Below, piece by piece: positions 42,513-50,826 of a stretch of 64,000 bases of DNA. Origin of the DNA: an uncultured Vampirovibrio sp. Its GTDB lineage: Bacteria > Cyanobacteriota > Vampirovibrionia > Gastranaerophilales > Gastranaerophilaceae. The stretch lies in assembly GCA_910578465.1 (NCBI GenBank), contig CAJTPW010000001.1, positions 372,001 to 436,000 on the forward strand, given 5' to 3'. The first letter of the stretch is position 1. Every line of letters begins with the position of its first letter. The notes under the pieces are model-generated. The model worked only from the letters and a program-made list of their open reading frames with translations. It did no database searches and had not been told where the DNA came from. Both the position numbers and the translations under genes were made by a program.

Positions 42513-43105
42513 ATCTCACATCTTGCTTCCAGTGCCTTAATCAGCGTCAGCTCATCCGCATATTCAAGCTCCGAGCCTAAAGGTATTCCGAATGCTATCC
42601 TTGAAATCTTCATCCCGAAAGGCTTTAGAAGTTTATTCAAATAAAGGCTTGTCGCTTCCCCCTCCACAGACGGGTTCAAAGCCAAAATCACCTCTTTAAT
42701 GTCTTCAGCATGCACCCTTGTAAGCAGTTCTTTAATTCTTATATCATCAGGTCCAATGCCGTCAATCGGGGAAATTAAACCCTGTAAAACGTGGTAAAGC
42801 CCTCTGTATTCGTTTGTTTTTTCGATTGCAATCAAATCCTTTGTTTCACCCACAACGCAAATAGTATCCCTGTTTCTTGTCGTGCTCTGGCAGATTTCAC
42901 AAGGGTTTGAAGAACTCATATTAAAGCAAACGTCGCAATAATTAATCGTGGTCTTTGCTTCAATCATACTTTCCGCAAATTTTTCCACCTCGGATAACGG
43001 CATTTTAAGCAAGTGCAAAGCAAGCCTCTGCGCAGTTTTTGGTCCTATAGAAGGCAATTTTTGAAAATATTCTATCAGTTTTGCAAGCGGTTTTGTATAT
43101 TCCAT
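42509..43105 (-). CDS. recR: Recombination mediator protein RecR
   Basis: The 198-residue product acts with RecF and RecO in gap repair by homologous recombination. It has the N-terminal helix-hairpin-helix (LPSIGPKTAQRLALHLL), a four-Cys zinc site (CDVCFNMSSSNPCEIC), a Toprim domain (ICVVGETKDLIAIE, then LALNPSVEGEATSLYLNKLL) and the C-terminal Walker B-like segment. Length and order match the family exactly. It lies near ybaB, the usual partner, in the same direction; the two are separated by about 250 nt of repeat DNA. Confidence 0.95.
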   Translation of the reverse strand: MEYTKPLAKLIEYFQKLPSIGPKTAQRLALHLLKMPLSEVEKFAESMIEAKTTINYCDVCFNMSSSNPCEICQSTTRNRDTICVVGETKDLIAIEKTNEYRGLYHVLQGLISPIDGIGPDDIRIKELLTRVHAEDIKEVILALNPSVEGEATSLYLNKLLKPFGMKISRIAFGIPLGSELEYADELTLIKALEARCEM

Positions 43106-43146
43106 AATTCCTAATTCCTGTCCAATTCCTGAATTTATCAGGATTG

Positions 43147-43191
43147 CACAGCCGTCATTGCGAGGTAAAGCGACAGCGGCCGAAGTAATCC
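43147..43191. repeat. CATTGCGAGG-type palindromic repeat (family 2), single copy
   Basis: The segment begins with the same 19 nt (CACAGCCGTCATTGCGAGG) found at 47860 and ends GAAGTAATCC. This matches the widespread intergenic GTCATTGCGAGG...GCAATCC repeat known from many bacteria. It directly precedes family-1 copy C. Confidence 0.65.
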
Positions 43192-43216
43192 ATAGAGGGT
43201 GTTTTCTTTTTGCTTC

Positions 43217-43317
43217 AAATATTTACAACGAAGACAGGGCGGTCTGTTGCACATCAACCTGTAATTAGAGAGTTTTAAGCGACATGCTTCGCAACAGTCT
43301 TCTTATGCAAATATTTT
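43217..43317. repeat. Inverted-repeat element, family 1 (copy C)
   Basis: The ends AAATATTTACAACGAAGAC and inverted GTCTTCTTATGCAAATATTT enclose the same GGGCGGTCTGTTGCACATCA and GCTTCGCAACAGTCTTC blocks as copy B at 32452-32552, with about 10 differences by eye. It lies between ybaB and recR. Confidence 0.75.
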
Positions 43318-43351
43318 ACGCTTCAAGGAAACTTCACACAGGCTTACGCAT

Positions 43352-43684
43352 TTAGAACAACCCAGGAATGCTTATTCCGCCCGTTACCTGCTTCATGGAT
43401 TTTTCCATTTCGGCGGTTGCCTTTTTGGTTGCATCCTTTATTGCTTCCGTTATCAAATCTTCAAGCATTTCAAGTGTATCTTTATCAACGCTTTCAGGGT
43501 TTTCAGGGTTGATTGCTTCAGGTTTAATTTTTATGCCCTTGAATTTTGTCTGTCCGTCAAACGTAACTTCAACAGCTCCGCCTGCGCACTGTCCCAAAAC
43601 TTCAACTTCTTTTAAAGATTCTTGTGCATCTTTTAGTTTTTTCTGCATTTTTTGTGCCTGCTGCATCATTTGAATCATGTTCAT
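43352..43684 (-). CDS. ybaB: YbaB/EbfC family nucleoid-associated protein
   Basis: The 110-residue DNA-binding dimer has the family pattern: Gln/Lys-rich N-terminal helix (MIQMMQQAQKMQKKLKDAQE), central beta sheet (VLGQCAGGAVEVTFDGQTKF) and C-terminal helix (LEDLITEAIKDATKKATAEM). The product binds DNA without strict sequence choice and is almost always next to recR, as here. GGGAGATTTATA precedes the ATG. Confidence 0.94.
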   Translation of the reverse strand: MNMIQMMQQAQKMQKKLKDAQESLKEVEVLGQCAGGAVEVTFDGQTKFKGIKIKPEAINPENPESVDKDTLEMLEDLITEAIKDATKKATAEMEKSMKQVTGGISIPGLF

Positions 43685-43721
43685 ATATAAATCTCCCTAA
43701 ATCTATCAAAATGTAAAAGCA

Positions 43722-43730
43722 TGTTATAAT
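43722..43730 (+). promoter_or_regulatory. Extended -10 promoter of the metzincin gene
   Basis: TGT TATAAT is a perfect extended -10 box ending 10 nt before the ATG at 43741. The leader would be about 3 nt and there is no Shine-Dalgarno site. Confidence 0.5.
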
Positions 43731-43740
43731 TATCTATTAT

Positions 43741-44517
43741 ATGCAAAGAAAAACATATCTTCAACACTGCTTAAATAATAAGGGAAAATTATCAAGGTGG
43801 CTCTCGAATATGATGCCGCTTACTTTCTATATTGCCCCGTTCAGGTGGTATAAATCAACTTCTCAGGCGGATGCTTATAAATATGCAGGCCTTGTAATTG
43901 ATGCGCTGAATGCCTGGCAAAATGCCGCCGCAGGCTGTATCGGTTTTAATGTTGTAAATTCTTTAAATGATTCCCAGATAAATCTCGAGTGGAAAAGGAT
44001 TGACAGAAAATCTCTGGGTCAATGCCAGTTCCATTACGATCCGCAGGGGCGATTTTATTCCGCTGAAGTTCACATCGGTCTTTCAGACGGCATTATTCAT
44101 AAGAAATATATGGACGAGGCCGAAGTTTACCATACAATTCTCCATGAGATAGGCCATGCCTTGGGCCTTGGCCATTCGCCATACAAAGAAGATATTATGT
44201 ACACTCCCCACCAGTATGGCGTCGTAAATCTTTCCCAGAGGGATATTCAAACCCTCCGATGGCTTTATAAATTTGATGTCGGAAAAGGCCCCGATGAAAT
44301 TCTTATGGCACACCCGAATTCAGGCGCAAGAGATTTAGATGAGCTTGTGATGGTGCTTTCCGGGGAGAAATCAGAATTTCAAAAAGTTCAAGATAGTTTA
44401 GCGGACTCAATGGCTCAAAAGGACCTTATTCAGGAAAACCAAAACATTGGGGATTTAAAGATGTATCTTATGCAGGTGCACAACAACTTTACCTTTAGAA
44501 AACCTCCTGCAAAATAA
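43741..44517 (+). CDS. Matrixin-like zinc metalloprotease (metzincin)
   Basis: The 258-residue product has the zinc site HEIGHALGLGH (His135, Glu136, His139, His145) and a Met-turn (DIMYTP, Met153), the hallmarks of metzincins of the M10 matrixin type. Upstream are the typical MPLTFYIAPF and ALNAWQNAAAGCIGFN segments of the domain. No Sec signal peptide or pro-domain Cys switch is visible, so either it acts inside the cell or leaves by another route. The C-terminal 80 residues are helical and unassigned. The substrate is unknown. The adjacent glycine-rich surface protein cassette is a possible but unproven link. Confidence 0.85.
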   Translation: MQRKTYLQHCLNNKGKLSRWLSNMMPLTFYIAPFRWYKSTSQADAYKYAGLVIDALNAWQNAAAGCIGFNVVNSLNDSQINLEWKRIDRKSLGQCQFHYDPQGRFYSAEVHIGLSDGIIHKKYMDEAEVYHTILHEIGHALGLGHSPYKEDIMYTPHQYGVVNLSQRDIQTLRWLYKFDVGKGPDEILMAHPNSGARDLDELVMVLSGEKSEFQKVQDSLADSMAQKDLIQENQNIGDLKMYLMQVHNNFTFRKPPAK

Positions 44518-44518
44518 C

Positions 44519-44779
44519 CTATTCAACCAATGAAAACCCCTCGGGCAGTCCATCTTCAATTATCTTTACAAATTCCGACGCTTTTACTCCAAGTGCCTCT
44601 GCCACCTTAAAAATCGTTGTAAGCTGCGGGTCTTTTACCCCGCGCTCAAGGCTGTTTAAAAGCGATGTAGAAATTTCATACTCCAAAGCCAGCATATACG
44701 GGCTTTTGTTTTTGCGGAGTTTTTTGAATGTCCGCCCTGCAAGAGTGCATATTAATTTTTTCTTATCTTCTTGTTGCAT
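44519..44779 (-). CDS. XRE-family helix-turn-helix regulator (second cassette)
   Basis: The 86-residue product is one lambda-repressor-like domain: FKKLRKNKSPYMLALEYEIS with the recognition segment TSLLNSLERGVKDPQLTTIF and LGVKASEFVKII. It is convergent with the protease gene (1 nt apart) and divergent from the glycine-rich prepilin gene at 44899. The 119-nt gap carries several CGTGAA repeats, a likely operator. It is from a different subgroup than the XRE protein at 6531-6860, which suggests each prepilin copy has its own regulator. Confidence 0.85.
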   Translation of the reverse strand: MQQEDKKKLICTLAGRTFKKLRKNKSPYMLALEYEISTSLLNSLERGVKDPQLTTIFKVAEALGVKASEFVKIIEDGLPEGFSLVE

Positions 44780-44809
44780 TTTTTAAATAATAAGTTACAA
44801 TAAAATTAT

Positions 44810-44854
44810 CACGTTCACGAACGTGAATGAAATTGTTCGTGAAAACTCGTGAAA
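44810..44854. promoter_or_regulatory. Repeated CGTGAA motifs, probable XRE operator
   Basis: CACGTTC-AC-GAACGTG (44810-44825) is a near-perfect inverted repeat. CGTGAA occurs at 44822, 44838 and 44848, and its inverse TTCACG at 44814. The cluster lies between the divergent XRE and glycine-rich genes. No clear promoter hexamers could be placed. Confidence 0.55.
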
Positions 44855-44898
44855 TTCTTTTATACGAGAAGCTGTTTATCGAAAATTGGAGCACATAA

Positions 44899-47856
44899 AT
44901 GAATTTAGTTGTTTATCTAAAGCCTTTTAAAAGGTTACTTTCCGCTGCGCTAAATCGCAGTGTTTGTTTAAAAAAAACTGCAGTGTGCAATTTGTTGCAC
45001 TATCGTACAACATCCTGTAATTGCGAGCGGCCAACGGGAGTGCGGCAGCCCATAGCAGCCTTTTCATTGGTTGAAATGCTTATGGCACTTTTGGTTGCAT
45101 CATTACTCCTGGCTGCCCTTGCACCTGTTATGACAAAACGTATGGATGAAGCAAAGATAAATATAAGTGGTGTTGGCGCAGCACAATACGATAAAGACGC
45201 ACTTGTCTCCGTCTTCACAGGAGAAGAAGGAGAAGACACATCCTTTAACCTTCCCGATGGCGTTAATATGGTTAAGGTTATCATGGTTGGCGGCGGAGGC
45301 GCTGGCGGAAATTCTTTCTTTGGACAAGAAGAAGTTACAACAAATAAATCTTGGAAAGTTCCTGACGGTGTTAGGAGAATCCGCTTCTTTATGGTCGGCG
45401 GAGGCGGTGGAGGTGCTTCGGGAGGACTTGGAACAGGTACTGCAACAGTTCCCGCTGGTGGCGACGGGAATACGTATAAAGATTTTGGCGAAGGAGCGCA
45501 TGAATTTACAATTCCTTCAACTGCTACAAAAGTTCCCGATTTAGATCCTGCCTGCGCTGCAAGCGGTGTAACGGCATGGAATGCTGTTGATACAAATGAT
45601 ACAAAACTTTACACCCCTGGTAAAGTAGCTGTTTCTGTTACCGCCTGCGGCGGCGGAGGCGGTGGAGGAGGAAGACATAATTATACATATACTGGGGGTG
45701 GCGGTTCGGGTGGGTACATCGAAAATTTACAGTTGTCAGGTACACTTTCAACTATTTATATAAAAGTTGGAGGTGGAGGTGGGGGTGGAGGTACAGCTTA
45801 TTCTATCAGATACGATAACGCTGGGGATGGAGGATGCTATGCAGGTGGTGGTGGAAGCGGATGGTACACATATGGACCACATGCCGTTGTAGGAAAAGGC
45901 GGTTCTTGTGGTGGTATTTCTGGAGGAGATGGTAGTGGTGCAGCTTCATCAAATGTTTCAACAAATGGTTCAAGTGGAAGCGCTGGCGCGGAATTAGCGA
46001 AAGGAGGCTATGGCGGCACTGCTTATTCAGGGTATAAAGCGGGTAACGGAGGATATGGCACAGTCTGGGCAGGTGGCGGTGGCGGTAGTGGGATGTACGT
46101 ATCTAGCGGGGGTGGGAACACCAATGGTGGTTACCCACCTAGCGGAGGTGGAGGTGGGGGTGGTCCAACAACGATTTCAACTGTTTCTGGAACAGATGAA
46201 AGTAAAATAATATTTCAGATTGGTGGTGGAGGAGGCGGAGGTGGGAGTGGAGCATCAAATTATACGAGTAATGGAAACAAGAAAGGTCTATCGGCAGGTG
46301 GCGGTGGCGGTGGCGGTGGCGGATATGGTGCAGGTGGAGGAGGCGGTGGGGCTGGAGGATCATTCAGTGGAGGAAATGGTGGTACTGGAGCTAGAGTATT
46401 GACATCAATAATGACAAATGGAGCTGGCAACAATGGCTATTCAGGTGATAATACAAATTTATTAGGTGCAGGTGGAGGAGGGGGTGGTTACGGTGGCAAA
46501 TCTGGTGCGGAAGCTGGTAAATATGTTGGTGGAGAGATTGGAACAACAACCGAATGGAAAAGTAACAATTATTGCAACGGCGGAAATGGAGCTACTTCTC
46601 TAGATTCACCTGGTGAATCAGGTAAACCCGGTCGTCTCCGTCTCTACTACACCTACCCTGCCCTAAAATGCGATTATTCATTACCTGCCAATGGCTCAGG
46701 CGGTGGCGGTGCAGGACAAATTGTCGTAGGTGAAATTGATGTAACGCCCGGGGAAACATTGTATTTTGAAATAGGCGCTGGTGGCAGCACTCAAGCTTCC
46801 GCAGGAAAGAACGGTAAAGAAGGTAAAGCTACAAATATAAGAAGAGGAGGCCCAACAGGAACAATTATTGCTCAAGCATTAGGAGGACTCCCAGGACAGT
46901 ATTCATCCTCTGAAACAACAACATCAGTTGGAGGAGGAAAAAGAAATACAGTTATAGTTGGAAACAATTGGTTGAATAAAACATATGAAACAAAGGGAGG
47001 TAATAACGGATACCTTGCAACCGCATCTTCTAATAAAGGATATGGAGGATCAGGCGGAGCATCTATGAATATGAAAGGAGAAGTATTACAAGGAGGAGCA
47101 GGAGGAAACAGTGCAAAAAATGGTGTATCACCAAACACAACAAATTATGGTGCAGGAGGTGGCGGTGGTTCAGGAAGCCCTGTAATAGGGGATACTACAT
47201 TTGGAATAGGCGCTTCAGGTGCTTCAGGGTATATCTACTTTGAATACGGAGGCACCAATGGCGGTGGCGGAACAAGTGGTGAGATGATAACAAAACTTAT
47301 CACTAATTTAAAATCTAATACAGTTATTGGAATTAATATAGGAAGTGGAGGAGATAATACTACAGGAGACGGTAACGGTAAAAATACAACAATTACATAT
47401 GATACAGGTTCTTCTAAAACATTAACTGCAAGAGGCGGAATCCGTGGAAATGACGGAGGCGCAGGATTAAATGAACATGCAGCTGAAAAACTCCTCCCTG
47501 ATGCCTATTCAAACAAATCTGACCCACTAACAAAAGGTAAAGAAGGAACTGAACTCTATGGAGGAGTGGGCGGATATATTCAAGACCTCTGGGAAAATGA
47601 TGATGGTACCTTTGCAAGCTATGTTAAGGCAAGTGACGGTAAAATTGCAGGACCGATACTTGGAGGCTGTGGTGGCAACCTTACAACTCTAATGGCAGGT
47701 ATTGTATGTAATGAAGCAGCGAATACTCCAAATGGCAAAAACGGAACCTTCGGAGGAGGCGGAGGAGGAGGTGCTGTAATTAATGAAACAGGAGGCCTTG
47801 GAGGCAAAGGAGGCAAAGGACTTGTAATAATCAAATACAAAGCAGTGGGGTTGTAG
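44899..47856 (+). CDS. Giant glycine-rich protein with prepilin-type N-terminal signal (copy 2)
   Basis: The 985-residue product is a paralogue of the protein at 7066. Its leader is 54 residues, with cleavage expected between Ala54 and Phe55 (FSLVE, Glu at +5). The next 28 residues are the same as in copy 1 apart from one change (KRMDE for KRMNE), while the Gly-rich body is diverged. The body is made of poly-Gly runs between strand-forming segments (for example ITKLITNLKSNTVIGINIG). Residues about 38-53 look as if they come from an inserted intergenic repeat. It is probably processed by prepilin peptidase and displayed outside the cell. An XRE gene and operator lie upstream, and a terminator with shared 3' flank lies at 48059. 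Confidence 0.85.
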   Translation: MNLVVYLKPFKRLLSAALNRSVCLKKTAVCNLLHYRTTSCNCERPTGVRQPIAAFSLVEMLMALLVASLLLAALAPVMTKRMDEAKINISGVGAAQYDKDALVSVFTGEEGEDTSFNLPDGVNMVKVIMVGGGGAGGNSFFGQEEVTTNKSWKVPDGVRRIRFFMVGGGGGGASGGLGTGTATVPAGGDGNTYKDFGEGAHEFTIPSTATKVPDLDPACAASGVTAWNAVDTNDTKLYTPGKVAVSVTACGGGGGGGGRHNYTYTGGGGSGGYIENLQLSGTLSTIYIKVGGGGGGGGTAYSIRYDNAGDGGCYAGGGGSGWYTYGPHAVVGKGGSCGGISGGDGSGAASSNVSTNGSSGSAGAELAKGGYGGTAYSGYKAGNGGYGTVWAGGGGGSGMYVSSGGGNTNGGYPPSGGGGGGGPTTISTVSGTDESKIIFQIGGGGGGGGSGASNYTSNGNKKGLSAGGGGGGGGGYGAGGGGGGAGGSFSGGNGGTGARVLTSIMTNGAGNNGYSGDNTNLLGAGGGGGGYGGKSGAEAGKYVGGEIGTTTEWKSNNYCNGGNGATSLDSPGESGKPGRLRLYYTYPALKCDYSLPANGSGGGGAGQIVVGEIDVTPGETLYFEIGAGGSTQASAGKNGKEGKATNIRRGGPTGTIIAQALGGLPGQYSSSETTTSVGGGKRNTVIVGNNWLNKTYETKGGNNGYLATASSNKGYGGSGGASMNMKGEVLQGGAGGNSAKNGVSPNTTNYGAGGGGGSGSPVIGDTTFGIGASGASGYIYFEYGGTNGGGGTSGEMITKLITNLKSNTVIGINIGSGGDNTTGDGNGKNTTITYDTGSSKTLTARGGIRGNDGGAGLNEHAAEKLLPDAYSNKSDPLTKGKEGTELYGGVGGYIQDLWENDDGTFASYVKASDGKIAGPILGGCGGNLTTLMAGIVCNEAANTPNGKNGTFGGGGGGGAVINETGGLGGKGGKGLVIIKYKAVGL
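45018..45052 (+). repeat. Family-2 repeat-like segment inside the prepilin leader
   Basis: The DNA reads ATTGCGAGCGGCC then a GGGAGTGCGGCAG-like end, resembling the ATTGCGAGG...GCGGCAATCC repeat found intergenically at 43147 and 47867. It encodes residues about 40-51 of the leader in the open frame. Confidence 0.4.
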
Positions 47857-47866
47857 CGGCACAGCC

Positions 47867-47998
47867 GTCATTGCGAGGGAAGCGACAGCGTACCGCGGCA
47901 ATCCTGTAAAATAGAACACTGAAAGCATTTTTGGATTTCCATGGGTTTCGTAACATATTCATAGATTGCTTCGTCGCTGTCGCTTCCCTCGCAATGAC
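47867..47998. repeat. Family-2 repeat pair forming a perfect 24-bp inverted repeat
   Basis: The arms at 47867-47890 and 47975-47998 are exact reverse complements (24 of 24), starting GTCATTGCGAGGGAAGCGAC, with 84 nt between them. They follow the stop codon of the second glycine-rich gene by 10 nt. The inner part contains GGCAATCC and GATTGCTTCG, which are the other ends of the two repeat units. Confidence 0.8.
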
Positions 47999-48058
47999 AG
48001 TGTTCAACCCAAACCTGCGGACAAACATAAATTTACGATAAAACAAACAACTTTTTTA

Positions 48059-48090
48059 GGGCGCGTTTTGTAACCTTCGCGCCCCTTTTC
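48059..48090 (+). terminator. Intrinsic terminator of the second glycine-rich gene
   Basis: GGGCGCG (48059-48065) pairs with CGCGCCC (48078-48084), followed by CTTTTC. It is preceded by AAATTTACGATAAAACAA (48029-48046), the same sequence found before the terminator of the first glycine-rich gene. Confidence 0.75.
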
Positions 48091-48227
48091 TTCCTTTTGT
48101 TACCCTAGGTGGGCTCTATGCATACAAGAAGGAGGTAAATAAGCTCTGTTTAACGCATTTGGGGCTGCGGATGTTGTATTTGTCGGGTGGTGTTAAAACA
48201 GAAGAGGAATTATATTTAGGAGGAAAA

Positions 48228-48404
48228 ATGCAAGAAAAATTCAGCAAAAAACAGGAAAGATTCAGCGACGGAGATGTTTTAAAGAGGGTTGAAATCCTTG
48301 GCGAAGCTGTGCAGACAGCGCTTGAAGCCCTGCTTGAAATACAGGCGGAACAGAAGCTTTTGACCTATATTTTAACAAAAACGGCAAACAGTAAAGAAGA
48401 ATAG
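48228..48404 (+). CDS. Small hypothetical protein, 58 residues
   Basis: The start at ATG 48228 is backed by one of the best ribosome binding sites in the window (TTAGGAGG, 4 nt before AAAAATG). The product begins MQEKFSKKQERFSDGDVLKR and is highly charged and helical throughout, perhaps a short coiled coil. The family is not known. A longer frame from 48159 would add 23 residues with no site. A terminator follows at 48431. Confidence 0.6.
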   Translation: MQEKFSKKQERFSDGDVLKRVEILGEAVQTALEALLEIQAEQKLLTYILTKTANSKEE

Positions 48405-48430
48405 TCTCTTTTAAGCTTTGCAAGCCTTTT

Positions 48431-48453
48431 AAACCCCGATTTTTCGGGGTTTT
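48431..48453. terminator. Bidirectional intrinsic terminator
   Basis: AAACCCCGA and TCGGGGTTT form a 9-bp stem with a 4-nt loop and T tract, between the 58-residue gene and the end of lepA (minus strand). Confidence 0.85.
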
Positions 48454-50255
48454 TATTCATCATTTAGGCTGAGAACCGCCATAAACGCTTCCTGTGGAAT
48501 ATCCACACGGCCGACGGATTTCATCCTTTTTTTACCTTTTTTCTGTTTTTCTAACAGTTTTCTTTTTCTTGAAATGTCGCCGCCATAGCACTTATCAAGC
48601 ACGTTTTTCCTCAGTGCCTTAATTGTCGTTCTTGCAATTACTCTTCCGCCGACAGCTGCCTGAATTGCGACCTCAAACATTTGTCTTGGGATAATTTCTT
48701 TAAGTTTTGCGGTTAAACTTTGTCCCATTCTGTATGCCGCGTCCTTATGGCATATTGCAGAAAGCGCGTCCACAACTTCGCCTGAGAGCAGAATATCCAT
48801 TTTAACAAGGCTTGAGCGTTTGTAAGAGTGGAAATCATAATCCATACTTGCATATCCCTTGGAACGGGATTTTAATTGGTCGTAAAAATCAGTAATAACC
48901 TCGCTTAACGGGATATGATATTCCAGATTTACGCGTGTTTTATCAAGATATTGCATATTGATAAAATCGCCTCTTTTGCCCTGACACAGTTCCATTAAGG
49001 CACCGACAAAATCGTTCGGTGTAAAAATATTTACCTTAACATAAGGCTCCTCAATGTATTCTCTATACTGGGGCTCCGGAAGGTTTGCTGGGTTGTCGAT
49101 TTCAACCATTGTTCCGTCTGTTTTATAAACTTTATATATAACCGAAGGTGCCGTCGTTATTAAAGAAAGGTTGTATTCGCGCTCCAGACGCTCCTGTGCG
49201 ATTTCCATATGAAGCATTCCAAGGAAGCCGCATCTGAAGCCAAAACCAAGCGCTGAAGAGGTTTCGGGTTCAAATGTTATGGATGAATCGTTCAGTTTTA
49301 ATCTTTCAAGTGCTTCTTTGAGGTCATGGTATTGATCATTATCAACTGGATAAAGTCCTGAAAATACCATGGGTTTAGCTTCTTTATACCCTTCAAGAGG
49401 TTCTTTTGCGGGGAATTCTGCGTTTGTAATTGTGTCGCCCACAAAGCGGGTAATTTCCTTGATTGAGCCGGCAAAATAGCCAACCTCACCTGTTTTAAGT
49501 TCGTTAACCTGTACGCGGTTCGGGTTTAAATAACCAAGTTCAACCACCTCAAACTTTTTACCCGTTGCCATAAACTGAACCGTATCGCCCATTTTGATTG
49601 AACCGTCCATAACCTTGAAAAAGCAAACAGTGCCAAGGTATTGGTCGTATGCACTATCAAAAACAAGTGCCCTTAGAGGCTTATCAGAGGTATCATCGGG
49701 GGCCGGAATATATTTTACAACGGCTTCAAGTACTTCTTCAATTCCTATACCTTCTTTTGCACTGACGGGAATTGCCATGGAGGCGTCAATTCCAAGCACC
49801 TCTTCGATTTCATTTTTAACGCGCTCCACATCGGCGGAAGGGAGGTCGATTTTATTAATTACAGGGATGATTTCGAGGTTTTGCTCTATTGCAAGATAAA
49901 CGTTTGCAAGAGTTTGTGCCTCAACGCCCTGTGTTGCATCAACTATTAAAAGTGCACCTTCGCAGGCTGCAAGGGACCTTGAAACCTCATAAGAAAAATC
50001 CACATGCCCCGGGGTGTCGATTAAATTTAAGATATAGTTTTTGCCATCTTTAGCCTTGTAATTCATTTTTGCGGCATTTAATTTAATTGTGATACCGCGT
50101 TCGCGCTCTATATCCATAGTATCCAGAAGCTGGTTTTGCATATCTCTTTCAGAGATTGTTCCTGTTTTTTCAAGCAATCTGTCCGCAAGAGTGGACTTAC
50201 CATGGTCAATGTGGGCTATTATGCTAAAATTTCTTATGTTGTCAATTTTTTTCAT
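48453..50255 (-). CDS. lepA: Elongation factor 4 (LepA)
   Basis: The 600-residue translational GTPase acts on stalled or misplaced ribosomes. It has the G domain ([34 protein letters not shown]), EF-G-like domains II, III and V and the LepA-specific C-terminal domain ([20 protein letters not shown]). The ATG at 50255 gives the usual length; a frame to 50339 adds 28 residues with no homology. An extended -10 box (TGT TATAAT, 50270-50262) ends 6 nt before the ATG, and no Shine-Dalgarno is present, so the mRNA may be leaderless. Confidence 0.95.
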   Translation of the reverse strand: MKKIDNIRNFSIIAHIDHGKSTLADRLLEKTGTISERDMQNQLLDTMDIERERGITIKLNAAKMNYKAKDGKNYILNLIDTPGHVDFSYEVSRSLAACEGALLIVDATQGVEAQTLANVYLAIEQNLEIIPVINKIDLPSADVERVKNEIEEVLGIDASMAIPVSAKEGIGIEEVLEAVVKYIPAPDDTSDKPLRALVFDSAYDQYLGTVCFFKVMDGSIKMGDTVQFMATGKKFEVVELGYLNPNRVQVNELKTGEVGYFAGSIKEITRFVGDTITNAEFPAKEPLEGYKEAKPMVFSGLYPVDNDQYHDLKEALERLKLNDSSITFEPETSSALGFGFRCGFLGMLHMEIAQERLEREYNLSLITTAPSVIYKVYKTDGTMVEIDNPANLPEPQYREYIEEPYVKVNIFTPNDFVGALMELCQGKRGDFINMQYLDKTRVNLEYHIPLSEVITDFYDQLKSRSKGYASMDYDFHSYKRSSLVKMDILLSGEVVDALSAICHKDAAYRMGQSLTAKLKEIIPRQMFEVAIQAAVGGRVIARTTIKALRKNVLDKCYGGDISRKRKLLEKQKKGKKRMKSVGRVDIPQEAFMAVLSLNDE

Positions 50256-50261
50256 AAGGAA

Positions 50262-50270
50262 ATTATAACA
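50262..50270 (-). promoter_or_regulatory. Extended -10 promoter of lepA, probably leaderless
   Basis: The minus strand reads TGT TATAAT, then 6 nt, then ATG at 50255. The spacing is identical to tsaE and mnmE. Confidence 0.55.
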
Positions 50271-50365
50271 TGCACAAATATATGTGAAGCGAAAAATGAA
50301 AAACGAATGTTTTTCTTTTATAAGAACGGTATAAAGCAAATTTTAAAAGGTAAGAAGTGTCAAAG

Positions 50366-50656
50366 TTAAGCTACATCGTGCCTGTGGGTCATATTTACTT
50401 TATCATAGCCGTTAAATTTTGCTATCATATTAAATTGTTTTACAGAGTATGAATTTTTTAAATTAGCTTGAGCCATAAAGTAGCTTGATTCAGCCTTTTG
50501 AAGATTTTGATATTTTTTATCTTCAATTTCCTGTGTTTGAGTTTGAGTTTGCGGTTCATAGTTTTCAAATAATTTTACGGTGTCTGTTCCGTATGGGTTT
50601 GAAACTCTTGCCTGAATGTTGATTGCGCCTGCTTTTTCTACCTGAAAGTTTGTCAT
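50366..50656 (-). CDS. Hypothetical protein, 96 residues
   Basis: I do not recognise this family. The start at ATG 50656 (MTNFQVEKAGAINIQARVSN) is preferred because the longer frame up to 50797 contains an AT-rich hydrophobic stretch and no ribosome binding site. The product has a Gln/Thr-rich linker (QTQTQTQE) and a helical C-terminus, with no signal peptide. The Shine-Dalgarno site is weak. The gene stands alone between lepA and the PEBP-type gene. Confidence 0.5.
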   Translation of the reverse strand: MTNFQVEKAGAINIQARVSNPYGTDTVKLFENYEPQTQTQTQEIEDKKYQNLQKAESSYFMAQANLKNSYSVKQFNMIAKFNGYDKVNMTHRHDVA

Positions 50657-50826
50657 CTCGTGTTCGCTCTTATTTTTACTCTTTAATATCTCTCGTATAT
50701 ATATTAAGTATATATGTATATAAAAATTGCCCCCGAAAGGACAATTTTGTAAATAAATGTTAAACTGTGTTCGCCCCGTGTTTTTCGCGGCACGCAAAGG
50801 TTCTTTAAGCAGGGCGGCTTGTGAGA

